This document shows, in pieces, positions 1 through 9,250 of a stretch of 22,500 nt of DNA (position 1 is its first letter; each line of letters opens with the position of its first letter). Both the position numbers and the translations under genes were made by a program. Origin of the DNA: Tubiluchus corallicola. Its lineage: Eukaryota > Priapulida > Priapulimorpha > Priapulimorphida > Tubiluchidae. Below the pieces are notes generated by a model, which worked only from the letters and a program-made list of their open reading frames with translations, ran no database searches and was not told the DNA's origin. The stretch is from positions 1-22,500 of the forward strand of contig JAQGDQ010001468.1 of NCBI GenBank assembly GCA_030141605.1, read 5' to 3'.

Positions 1-70
1 CCCAAGGTAGTATATGTATTAGAAACCACAATATATTAGACTGTAGTTCAACAAGCTAGACTACTTTTTC
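1..70 (-). repeat. Single inverted unit of the 69-bp satellite
   Basis: This stretch is the reverse complement of the unit tiled at 5426-6951, with about one mismatch against the units that carry the 'atac' and 'ttggg' variants. It begins exactly at the window edge, so an array in this orientation may continue to the left. It therefore forms an inverted pair with the main array across about 5.4 kb. Confidence 0.9.
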
Positions 71-714
71 TACTCTAACATTATAACTTGTTGTAACGTG
101 TTATAACATGTAAAACTTGTAAACACATATAACTTGTTATTACATGTAAATATTCTTATTTTTTATATTACTAACAAATTGAAAAAAATGTACTGCAATT
201 TCTAAACAAATACTATTTTGGTTACGAAATGCTAAAAATGCATTTCATTTAAAACGATATTACTGACTTTTTTCACTATCCATTCCCGTCGTTTATACAT
301 ACTGTACGTCTGTCTGTATAGATCTGTATAGGTGTACAGACATACAGAAGCATACAGTACATTATTTAGTATAATGTCGAGAACAAAAATAAAATGGACC
401 CAGTGCTTTCGCCACCATGTCGAGAACAAGAATTATATTTGTTTTTCTTTGTCGTTTAATGCATTAGACTGAATGTTTTTATCTAAAGTTCGTTCTGCAA
501 AAGTATTATTAGTGTTTGTTGTCCTTTGCCGTGTCACCTGTGTATATTTGTAAATGAAAACAATAAATTAATGAGTTAAAACATCATGATGTACTTATTT
601 ACATTATCATTTCATAACATACAATGTGTAAATGAAAATATATAAGTGTTAGTAGACGTCACAACATATTACAATTCAATATTTAATCCTGGGAATTTCT
701 ATCCCGACACCTAC
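71..714. other. No gene seen; AT-rich, with an imperfect hairpin
   Basis: I see no supported coding sequence. Positions 80-160 hold degenerate copies of short words such as ATAACTTGTT and ACATGTAAA. Positions 296-362 can fold into an imperfect hairpin: the ACTGTACGTCTGTCTGTA side pairs with TACAGACATACAGAAGCATA plus cagt, with small bulges. The 13-base word ATGTCGAGAACAA occurs at about 374 and again at about 417, the second time after GCCACC, but the frame there is only 16 codons long. Confidence 0.5.
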
Positions 715-1834
715 AGTGTCTTTATTACGTTAAGAGATAGCTTTGCCTCTAAACGCGGGAAATTTACTTCCCTTTAGCTACAGTTAGTACATATTAAGTT
801 TAGAGATAGCTTTACCTCTAAACGCGGGAAACTTTACTTATCTTTAACTACAGTTAGTACATATTAAGTTAAGAGATAGCTTTGCCTCTAAACGCGGGAA
901 ACTTTACTTCCCTTTAACTACAGTTAGTACATATTAAGTTAAGAGATAGCTTTGCCTCTAAACGCGGGAAACTTTACTTCCCTTTAACTACAGTTAGTAC
1001 ATATTAAGTTTAGAGATAGCTTTGCCTCTAAACGAGGGAAACTTTACTTCCCTTTAACTACAGTTAGTACATATTACGTTAAGAGATAGCTTTGCCTCTA
1101 AACGAGGGAAACTTTACTTCCCTTTAACTACAGTTAGTACATATTAAGTTAAGAGATAGCTTTGCCTCTAAACGCGGGAAACTTTACTTCCCTTTAACTA
1201 CAGTTAGTACATATTAAGTTTAGAGATAGCTTTACCTCTAAACGTGGGAAACTTTACTTCCCTTTAACTACAGTTAGTACATATTAAGTTAAGAGATAGC
1301 TTTGCCTCTAAACGCGGGATGCCTCTAAACGTGGGAAATTTTACTTCACTTTAACTACAGTTAGTACATATTAAGTTAAGAGATAGCTTTGCCTCTAAAC
1401 GCGGGAAACTTTACTTCCCTTTAACTACAGTTAGTACATATTAAGTTTAGAGATAGCTTTGCCTCTAAACGTGGGGAAACTTTACTTCCCTTTAACTACA
1501 GTTAGTACATATTAAGTTAAGAGATAGCTTTGCCTCTAAACGCGGGAAACTTTACTTCCCTTTAACTACAGTTAGTACATATTAAGTTTAGAGATAGCTT
1601 TGCCTCTAAACGCGGGAAACTTTACTTCCCTTTAACTACAGTTAGTACATATTAAGTTTAGAGATAGCTTTGCCTCTAAACGCGGGAAACTTTACTTTAA
1701 CTACAGTTAGTACATATTAAGTTAAGAGATAGATTTGCCTCTAAACGTGGGAAACTTTACTTCCCTTTAACTACAGTTAGTGCATATTAAGTTAAGAGAT
1801 AGCTTTACCTCTAAACGCGGGAAACTTTACTTCG
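715..1834 (+). repeat. 70-bp tandem satellite, about 16 units
   Basis: The word GAGATAGC recurs every 70 bp (734, 803, 873, 943, 1013, 1083, 1153, 1223, 1293, then 1380, 1450, 1521, 1591, 1661, 1726, 1796). Units are highly similar. Unit 9 has a partial internal duplication near 1311-1335 and unit 14 lacks a few bases near 1694. Each unit holds small inverted repeats: GTTTAGAG/CTCTAAAC around a 10-nt loop in some units (GTTAAGAG in others), GGGAA/TTCCC around ACTTTAC, and AACT-AC-AGTT. The array is not coding and has no unique spacers. Confidence 0.95.
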
Positions 1835-3054
1835 TACAGTTATTTATACAGAGTAAATATTAAGTTGCTTACTTCGTTAATGAGTTTCCAACAATATATA
1901 AATACTTCGAGTTAATTCTTTTCGGAACTATCAAGTAATTGGTTTACGTTCTAATAGCATCAAACGAAGATAATCATTCTCGCTGGTCGCTTAAGCAAAT
2001 AATACCCTTGTATTTGCCATGCTCTCAAATGGGTCATTCTACAACAACGCATCCAGTAACCAGACGCGGCTTCAGTGGGCAATTATTATTATGGCTTCTA
2101 CATATTCGGACAGATCAATAATATTGCAAGGCGAGCAAGAAGCTGGTGCATTGGGAATGGACATTACTGTTTGGTATGTAGAGTGCAGGATGGTTACACG
2201 ACTGAAGAATTACTATTTTCTCTGAGGAACTGAAGTAATTTGAAAAGTAGGTCACGATGAAATAATTAAATAGTGTTTTGTCCAGTTTGTCTGTCTGCAT
2301 GTCTGTAACCCATAACCTCAATAAAAAATGATGAACAATTTGGTACAGGTTGAATTCCTTTATTATTGTGCTCAAAAAAAGGAGTGAAGGCGGTGTAAAG
2401 GGGGTGGGAGGGTTCAACATAAATTGCAGTCTGAAATAATAAAAGCAAAAAGCAACATTTAGAACTTAATAATTCACTTAGGCTTAACACACTGCAACAA
2501 AAATTAAATTTAAAGCACTAACCTCAGTTTAGGTAAATCAAAAAACCACAAAATATAATTTAAAGCCACATACCTTAACAAACTACATTATGAAATTTGA
2601 AATCTGAACTTTACCAGCAGACTATGAAACCTGAACTATGACTGCCCAACATACGATAGCCAGGACTCCTGTTACACCTCATTAACTCTAGTTGAAACCC
2701 AGTAAATGTAAATAGATAGTACAGTAAACAGCTTAAGAAATAGGTAAATTGTTTTTACAGGCAAATAACCAAAAGATGGCAGCACCTCGCTAAGATACTA
2801 CAACTTTCTACTAAGTCTAAGTCTAAAAAAACTTTAATTATATAACAACTGCGTAACAAAATGCATTTTTATCAAATTGTTTTCTTAACAATACAATTAA
2901 GAGAAGTTAATTTACTTTTCACGAAAACTGACTCGGTTATTATCGAAGTTGGCCAGCTGAGTTTTTTTTTGTTGAAAATGAAAGCTTTTAATTTCTATCT
3001 AACTTCATTAGTCGATATTCAACTTCATGAACGGGTGCTTTAGTGGCTTATTGG
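1835..3054. other. No gene or recognised repeat seen
   Basis: Short open frames occur on both strands (the longest about 101 codons on minus at 2115-2420), but none resembles a known family and none has convincing splice context. A purine-rich stretch lies near 2380-2415. I can add nothing more. Confidence 0.4.
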
Positions 3055-3988
3055 CTTGCAATGTAACTTTACAAACAGGTCTATTTCGCCGTGAGGTCAA
3101 TCTCGTTCTTATCTGGCAGCTAATACAATAAGATTTTAGTAAGTTTTCATATTATCACGTCACAATAAAGTAAATTCGTATTCTAAACTTCGTATTGCAC
3201 AAAAACGGATTCTACGGCAACGCTAAAGGACATTCTAGACAACGTGTTCGCGAAAGGGAGTCCATGGCAACAATGAATGGCGTTCTAAGCAACAGTTGGG
3301 CAGAAACCCTCAATTAGCGTGTAACCCAATGTTTTGCATTCTGCACCAGCTTTTATGATTGACCACAATTACACGCTTAATGTAAAACCAGACCCAATCT
3401 TAAACTGTAGGTCAGAACAATCTACTCTTTAAAATATTGAAAGGAAATATACCATTTCTTCAAAAATGACTTACGTGAAAGAATTATTACCACACAAACA
3501 CAATTTAATGCTCGCGCCACTAGTTCTTCTTTGCTTTTACATGCATTTCGCCATTCGCTAGTTAGACGGGCACTAGCGCTGCATTTGCACAAAAACAGGC
3601 GCTGTACCTCAGTTCAGATGTGTTAGTTTGTGACGAACTACACACGTTCGACAGCTCATGCGTGAGCACAGCAGTAAATTTGAAATTTAAGTTTTTATCT
3701 GAAAACTTGCTTAGTTTTAGTACAACACACTGAATATCTTACAGTAGCACTGTACTTCAATTTTCGCTTTCTGAAACACGTGCAACACGCTCGTGGACTA
3801 TTTTTGCTGCTGAAAATTATGTTAGTTTGTGATGTCATCAATAGTTGAGCTCGCCCGCCGTTAATTAAGTTTTTAATCTATTATTTAACTATCAGAAACA
3901 CTTGCACTATTATTGGTATTAAAATGTGTACTTTTTATCAGACTTGAAAATGGGGTAGTATATGAAAAATCATCCCGTCTTCCTTTAA
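3055..3988 (+). repeat. Dispersed repeat family, copy A (longest copy)
   Basis: The sequence from CTTGCAATGTAACTTTACAA to about TCTTCCTTTAAG matches the reverse complement of 13015-13774 almost base for base over 700 bp. Its second half matches 14079-14674 in direct orientation. The start resembles 11841-12005. Compared with copies B and C it has lost the palindrome TGCATTTC-G-GAAATGCA near 3580. Compared with B it carries about 57 extra bases near 3400-3460, which C also has. I see no terminal inverted repeat, recognised RT frame or tRNA-like box, so the class is unknown; a non-autonomous transposable element is most likely. Confidence 0.85.
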
Positions 3989-4628
3989 GAACATGAGTTA
4001 AGCATCTGCATGCAGTGCTTGTTTTGGTAGTCAATACAAAGTCATTTAGTATCGTATAAAAACACAAAAATGTCATTGTTCACGCACTTCATTACATTAT
4101 TTAGCATGTTTTAGAGAACCAGCATCTTATTACTAACTCAGTTACTTCATCGAAAGACAGTACTTTCAGCAAAAATGTTCAGTTTAACACAATTAAAATA
4201 TGTCCAGCCCATCTCTATTGTGAATTTATGGTTGTTTATGTAATGAGCAGATCAAACAATTACTTGTGGTGTGTTGGAAATACAATTAACCTGGTTTCTA
4301 CGTGGTCATTATTACTTACATGTATTTGCATAGCGCTTATGTTGAAGCAGGCTGCACAACTGCTTGTTGTGTAATACCTTGCACCTGTTCGTTATGCGGC
4401 ACTTATATAAAAGGTGTACTCAGTAACTGCCTGTGGTGTCTTATAAATGTGCCCTTTATATGATAATGAAAGTAGACACATTTTCCGAGGAAAATAAGCT
4501 AAGGAGATCAATGCAAGGCGACAATGGCCTATGATAGCTACTCACGTTTTAATGACAAATATAATAGGCCACAGCCAAAATATGCAAATGCCTACTAGTA
4601 ACAAATTTGACAATATGGAGAGTTGAGA
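3989..4628. other. No gene or recognised repeat seen
   Basis: AT-rich sequence between dispersed repeat copy A and the LINE remnant. No frame longer than about 60 codons looks real, and I see no RNA gene or element boundary. Confidence 0.4.
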
Positions 4629-4658
4629 GTATATATATATATATATATATATATATAA
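4629..4658. repeat. (AT)n microsatellite at the LINE 3' end
   Basis: About 14 AT dinucleotides directly abut the 3' end of the minus-strand LINE. On the minus strand the order is an AATAAAG signal, then ATT, then (AT)n, so the run may have grown from the LINE tail. Confidence 0.85.
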
Positions 4659-5260
4659 TCTTTATTTGCCATTAAAATACATTGATAATCACTGATAAAA
4701 ACTTTACAGAGATGATCAATCAGTGTTAGTTAATAAAAACTTACACTGCTAAAGGCAAATGCGTCAGTGCAATCTAAACTACTGTGCAGTAATGGAAAGT
4801 AACGACGAATAAAATCAAACGTATTTACAACTATGCACAAAAAATGAAAAAAAACATGATTTAATTAATATGGCCGTGGGTATATGAATTCTGAATTAGT
4901 GTGTATGTTGTCGTACTGGTGTGATGGTATTCCATATCTGGTTAATATTAGTGATTTTAATTTTGTTTTAAATGCTGATAGGGACTTGATTTGTTTAACC
5001 TGTAATGGTAGAGAATTCCAAAGTAGAATTGCTTGTTTGGCTACAGAGTTCGTTCCATAGTGGGTATTTGTCCTAATTTGTTTTAGATTGCTTGTTCTGG
5101 AATTAACGATAGGATTTGGAAGAAAGTTAGGAGTTAGCTTTAGCTACCTCTGAATACTTTAGTAACTAGGCTCTTACTTTTATACTGTAATGTATACGTT
5201 CAAACCAAAGTTGCGTTCCCATATCTATCAGTTTATTCTGCAAAAAGTACAAATTTTCTG
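4653..5260 (-). mobile_element. 5'-truncated LINE, 3' end and 3' UTR
   Basis: Read on the minus strand, this contains the C-terminal end of a non-LTR retrotransposon polyprotein, a stop at 4865-4867, a 3' UTR of about 200 bases, and an AATAAAG signal at 4660-4666. The protein and 3' UTR both match the plus-strand copy at 20638-21107. The UTR includes the shared block around 4742-4770 (GACGCATTTGCCTTTA on the minus strand). The 5' limit is uncertain: further LINE-like codons, interrupted by stops, continue to about 5220-5260. No target duplication was identified. Confidence 0.8.
4865..5143 (-). pseudogene. LINE reverse transcriptase C-terminal fragment
   Basis: About 92 codons stay open, beginning LKLTPNFLPNPIVNSRTSNL and ending FIYPRPY. 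The middle holds the pattern LLWNSLP, then VKQIKSLSAFKTKLK, typical of the extreme C-terminus of Jockey/CR1/L2-like LINE polyproteins. The same pattern appears in the copy at 20638-20892 (LWNTLP, IKQTRTNNKYG, FVYPRPF). A TAG lies immediately upstream and earlier LINE-like codons are broken, so this is a dead 5'-truncated copy. The catalytic RT motif (Y/F-x-DD) is not present. Confidence 0.8.
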
Positions 5261-5425
5261 TAGTCTACAATTACTACCTCTACAAAACTACTGAAATAAG
5301 TGCTAGAAAATAAGTGCTACAGATTACTACGTTACACTAAAAAGCTAAAAATGCATACATACATTGTTGGTTCAATATTGAGTCAAGAAAAAGCCAGAAT
5401 GTCAGTAAAAGGTAGCAGTATAATT

Positions 5426-6951
5426 AAAAAAGTAGTCTAGCTTGTTGAACTACAGTCTAATATTTTGTGGCTTCTAATGCATATACTACCTTGAGAAAAA
5501 GTAGTCTAGCTTGTTGAACTACAGTCTAATATATTGTGGCTTCTAATGCATATACTACCTTGGGAAAAAGTAGTCTAGCTTGTAGAACTACAGTCTAATA
5601 TTTTGTGGCTTCTAATGCATATACTACCTTGAGAAAAAGTAGTTTAGCTTGTTGAACTACAGTCTAATATATTGTGGCTTCTAATACATATACTACCTTG
5701 GGAAAAAGTAGTCTAGCTTGTTGAACTACAGTCTAATATTTTGTGGCTTCTAATGCATATACTACCTTGAGAAAAAGTAGTCTAGCTAGTTGAACTACAG
5801 TCTAATATATTGTGGCTTCTAATACATATACTACCTTGGGAAAAAGTAGTCTAGCTTGTTGAACTACAGTCTAATATATTGTGGCTTCTAATGCATATAC
5901 TACCTTGAGAAAAAGTAGTCTAGCTTGTTGAACTACAGTCTAATATTTTGTGGCTTCCAATGCATATACTACCTTGAGAAAAAGTAGTCTAGCTTGTTGA
6001 ACTACAGTCTAATATTTTGTGGCTTCTAATGCATATACTACCTTGAGAAAAAGTAGTTTAGCTTGTTGAACTACAGTCTAATATATTGTGGCTTCTAATG
6101 CATATACTACCTTGAGAAAAAGTAGTCTAGCTTGTTGAACTACAGTCTAATATATTGTGGCTTCTAATGCATATACTACCTTGGGAAAAAGTAGTCTAGC
6201 TTGTTGAACTACAGTCTAATATATTGTGGCTTCTAATGCATATACTACCTTGAGAAAAAGTAGTCTAGCTTGTTGAACTACAGTCTAATATATTGTGGCT
6301 TCTAATGTATATACTACCTTGGGAAAAAGTAGTCTAGCTTGTTGAACTACAGTCTAATATATTGTGGCTTCTAATACATATACTACCTTGGGAAAAAGTA
6401 GTCTAGCTTGTTGAGCTACAGTCTATTATATTGTGGCTTCTAATGCATATACTACCTTGAGAAGGGGTAGTCTAGCTTGTTGAACTACAGTCTAATATAT
6501 TGTGGCTTCTAATGCATATACTACCTTGGGAAAAAGTAGTCTAGCGTGTTGAACTACAGTCTAATATATTGTGGCTTTTAATGCATATATTACCTTGGGA
6601 AAAAGTAGTCTAGCTTGTTGAACTACAGTCTAATATATTGTGGCTTTTAATGCATATATTACCTTGGGAAAAAGTAGTCTAGTTTGTTGAACTACAGTCT
6701 AATATATTGTGGCTTCTAATGCATATACTACCTTGGGAAAAAGTAGTCAAGCTTGTTGAGCTACAGTCTAATATATTGTGGCTTCTAATGCATATACTAC
6801 CTTGGGAAAAAGTAGTCTAGCTTGTTGAACTACAGTCTAATATTTTGTGGCTTCTAATGCATATACTACCTTGGGAAAAAGTAGTCTAGCTTGTTGAGCT
6901 ACAGTCTAATGTATTGTGGCTTCTAATGCATATACTACCTTGAGAAGGGGT
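5426..6951 (+). repeat. 69-bp tandem satellite, about 22 units
   Basis: The word AGTAGTCTAG recurs every 69 bp from 5431 (5500, 5569 and so on), with only a few substitutions per unit. Each unit carries the pentamer triad GTAGT-ACTAC-ACTAC, so GTAGT can pair with the ACTAC on either side (GTAGT-CTAGCTTGTTGA-ACTAC, or ACTAC-CTTGAGAAAAA-GTAGT). Variant sites (tattttg/tatattg and ttgag/ttggg) alternate in the first six units. The variant GAGAAGGGG marks units 15 and 22. One inverted unit lies at 1-70. No protein is supported. Confidence 0.95.
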
Positions 6952-7426
6952 AATGGACCAAAACATTTGTACCTGCAATAATTACCATAAGAAAAACTTC
7001 TCAATTTGTCTATAAAAACTGAACGATGAAAGACGCATCTGCTGAAATTTTGAAAATTAATTAACACTCAAAGGTTTATAAGCTTTAACAGACGCATCTG
7101 CTGAAATTTTGAAAACTAATTAACACTCAAAGGTTTATTGGCTTTAACAGACGCATTTTACCATTATCACGTGCGGCAAGTCAGAAGTTTCACTTTGTTG
7201 ACTGCAATGATAAATTTATAATATCTCCCTGCAGTGCTGCATCACGGAGGCTGCGTGAGCATGTTATTCAAAGCAATTTCACAGACAACTATTATGATAA
7301 TAAATAAGTTATGCTTATGCTCCATAATTATGCGAAGGCCTAGTCAACTGTTATTTATAACGGCGCAACATGTATAGTTCAATGTATAGGCCTATACTAC
7401 ATGTGCATATGGGATGCCCACACTGT
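6952..7426. repeat. 59-bp direct duplication (7032-7149) in otherwise unassigned sequence
   Basis: A block beginning GACGCATCTGCTGAAATTTT occurs at 7032 and 7091, followed by a partial third start at 7150, giving a 59-bp period and about 2.2 copies with very few differences. The rest of the stretch, before and after, shows no gene or recognised element. Confidence 0.75.
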
Positions 7427-7775
7427 ATCTCGACACTAGGCGGAGGAGCTGCCAACGGCTAGAGGGCGGAGGAGGTCAAGTGACCCAACGGCCATTTGTA
7501 GAGGAGTAAACCTTGCAAATCAGGAGTGGAGCCCCAAAGGAGGACCAGTGCAGTATGCTCACTGACTCCGGCAGCTCCTGCAGCCAACCTGGTGCCAAAC
7601 GTATCGCTCCGCTTTCCTTTGGACTACACCAAGGAGGAAGAGAGGGTTCCTGTTGTCTGGGCAACACAGGATCTCCATACACCTTGCCCAGGCGTGCGCC
7701 CTGGAGACGTTCAAAGATCGGACTGCTCAGTCACAGTCGACGCTGCAGCTCCATCAATGTGATCAATAACTGACT
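7427..7775. other. Unidentified GC-rich segment with overlapping open frames
   Basis: This is clearly richer in G+C than its surroundings and has overlapping frames of about 68-86 codons: plus 7513-7773, plus 7526-7762 and minus 7476-7682. None begins with a convincing ATG context and I do not recognise any of the proteins. Sharp edges in base composition suggest either a captured piece of an older mobile element or an exon of an unrecognised gene. I cannot choose between these. Confidence 0.45.
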
Positions 7776-8134
7776 CTCTTGGCGCACATTCCATTGTCTT
7801 CCGAGACAGAAGGATGCCAACAACAACATGTGCACGCGATGACAATCTTTTTATCAAATAATAGAACAGCGAAGTTGTTCGATGAAGGAGCCACCTCGCG
7901 GGCTATAATCAACTTTACTCCGTACTGTCGTAGTTTCTGCTCAAAATTTAATGTACCCATTTGCAGCTTCGCAAAATTAGCCACTCGCTAACACGATTTT
8001 CCCGTTTCACAAGCAAGAAAATGCGGTGCAATTTCTAGATAATTTGCTGCTTTGCACGAGGGATTTGGGGCTGCATTATGCCGTCCGTTACTGATGCCGC
8101 AGGGTCAGAAACGTGTCAAAGTTCAAGAAAGTAC
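7776..8134. other. No gene seen
   Basis: Open frames on both strands (plus 7779-7991, minus 7763-7984) overlap each other and match nothing I recognise. The stretch ends at the target duplication of the retroelement that follows. Confidence 0.4.
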
Positions 8135-8153
8135 TTCCTTTAGTTACAGTAAC
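8135..8153. repeat. Target-site duplication, left copy
   Basis: TTCCTTTAGTTACAGTAAC here is repeated at 8652-8670 as TTCCTCTAGTTACAGTAAC (18 of 19 identical). The pair brackets the retroelement at 8154-8651. Its length fits target-primed reverse transcription. Confidence 0.85.
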
Positions 8154-8651
8154 TTCTTCTTCTTCTTCATCATCTTCTTCTTCTTCTTCTTCCCAGCTTT
8201 TCCCTATTCGGGGTCGCCGTTGTGAATGAGTCTTCTCCACGCATTCCTGCTGTTGACCATCTCTTCATTTATGTCTTCAATTCCCACATGATCTTCACCG
8301 ACTCTTCTTTTCAGGTGTCCATACCATCGCAATCTTGCAATGGTACTACTACTTTTACTGTTCCTCTGATATTATTATTTCTAATTCTATCTCTTCTTGT
8401 TATTCCCACCATCCATCTCAACATCCTCATCTCCACCACACCCATTTTCTTCTCTTCGGTCTTCTTTAGAGAAGCTGCTTCCAGCCCATAGATTAGAGCG
8501 GGTCGGACCACTTCTTTGCGAACTTTCCCTTTAAGTCTCACCGAAGACTCATTCATAGAAGGTTTTGGCTCAGTTTTTACAGGCGGATGCCCTTCCTATT
8601 TATCCGGGCTTGGGACCGGCACTGAGTTGGGCTGGTTTCAAGTGGCTAGGT
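8154..8651 (-). mobile_element. Short LINE-derived (RTE-like) retroelement, complete insertion
   Basis: On the minus strand the insertion starts near GCCGGTCCCAAGCCCGGATA and continues through a block ending GGGCATCCGCC. It then carries an RT C-terminal segment, the 3' segment GGCGACCCCGAATAGGGAAA, and a (GAA)n/(GAT)n tail at 8154-8192. Perfectly placed 19-bp duplications on both sides define the ends. At 498 bp it is far shorter than a full LINE and lacks endonuclease and RT catalytic domains, so it is either 5'-truncated with an internal deletion or a non-autonomous derivative that used LINE machinery in trans. Assignment to an RTE-type clade rests on the remembered shape of the C-terminal motif, so it is moderately sure. 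Confidence 0.85.
8311..8556 (-). pseudogene. RTE-like reverse transcriptase C-terminal fragment, frameshifted
   Basis: The 81-codon frame contains VVRPALIYGLEAASLKKTEE, then MRMLRWMVGITRRDRIRN and IRGTVKV. This is the post-RT region common in RTE-like and related animal LINEs (VVRPALLYG, MLRWM-G-T--DRIRN, IRG). After IRGTVKV the reading shifts frame: LRWYGHLKRR and later WRRLIHNGDPE follow in another frame before a stop near 8210. A block is missing between the two compared with typical elements. The fragment is not functional. Confidence 0.8.
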
Positions 8652-8670
8652 TTCCTCTAGTTACAGTAAC
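8652..8670. repeat. Target-site duplication, right copy
   Basis: TTCCTCTAGTTACAGTAAC matches 8135-8153 with one mismatch and marks the 5' end of the minus-strand retroelement. Confidence 0.85.
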
Positions 8671-8919
8671 ATACATATATAATTCGTCTTAATTCATCTG
8701 AGGGCTGTTGTCATGACGACGAACTGCTAGGCAACGGTGAGGACGCCGTACTAATGATGTGATGTAATAGTACTAACAATGAAAGGAAAAACAATGCCCA
8801 GGTAACTTAACGAGTTTTAGTAAAACTAAAGCTCACTGTTCGACATTAGCCCAGTACAGACTGTGTATTGTTAGTTGTAGATTCACCACTGAATAGTGAG
8901 CTCACTCCCTTAGTAAAAT
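8671..8919. other. No gene seen
   Basis: Sequence between two insertions, with no supported coding frame or repeat. Confidence 0.4.
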
Positions 8920-8924
8920 TAATT

Positions 8925-9245
8925 TGGTTGTATAGTGGATAGTGCGTTGTATTGGTTGTGTGTAGCTGATTATTGAAGCTTGAGGAATGGCAAAGCTATG
9001 AAGAGTCTGATTACAAAATGACACGTTTATTAAACATCAACATCATAAATATCATAGATAGCAATGCCAGAAGCCCCTGACCTGTACGCTCCGCCTCCCA
9101 GACTCAATCTAAGACTAATTTCTCCAGCTGGAGGCCCTGCACGCCTTATATATCGTAGGCGGTGTCCCGACGCCTCAATTCCTGGATCACGTAATCACGT
9201 GACACCACTCCTTAACAGGCTTCATCATACCAGCATCTATCAACA
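8925..9245 (-). mobile_element. Solo LTR of an LTR retrotransposon
   Basis: On the minus strand the sequence runs from TGTTGATAGATGCTGG to CTATACAACCA, so it has TG...CA ends with short imperfect inverted termini (TGTTG/CAACCA). It is flanked on the plus strand by TAATT at 8920-8924 and TAATT at 9246-9250, a perfect 5-bp target duplication. Inside, on the minus strand, are a TATA-like ATATATAAGG near 9145-9155 and an AATAAA within GTTTAATAAACG near 9022-9035, in the order expected of U3-R-U5. A CACGTG site lies near the U3 start. No gag-pol or second LTR is present, so it is a solo LTR; the superfamily is unknown. Confidence 0.78.
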
Positions 9246-9250
9246 TAATT

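Noticed and set aside
715-1834. CRISPR-like periodic repeats with small palindromes
   Set aside because: The whole 70-bp unit repeats without unique spacers, and the window is eukaryotic. It is a satellite.
2280-2310. CTGTCTGTCTGCATGTCTG as a microsatellite or retroelement tail
   Set aside because: Too short and not bounded by any element structure.
3055-3988. SINE origin for the dispersed family
   Set aside because: I looked for tRNA-like A and B boxes and a simple-repeat tail and found none.
4260-4445. CTTGTGGTGTGTTGG and CCTGTGGTGTCTTATA as outlying copies of the 72-bp unit
   Set aside because: Similarity is confined to about 12 bases around TGTGGTGT and is likely chance.
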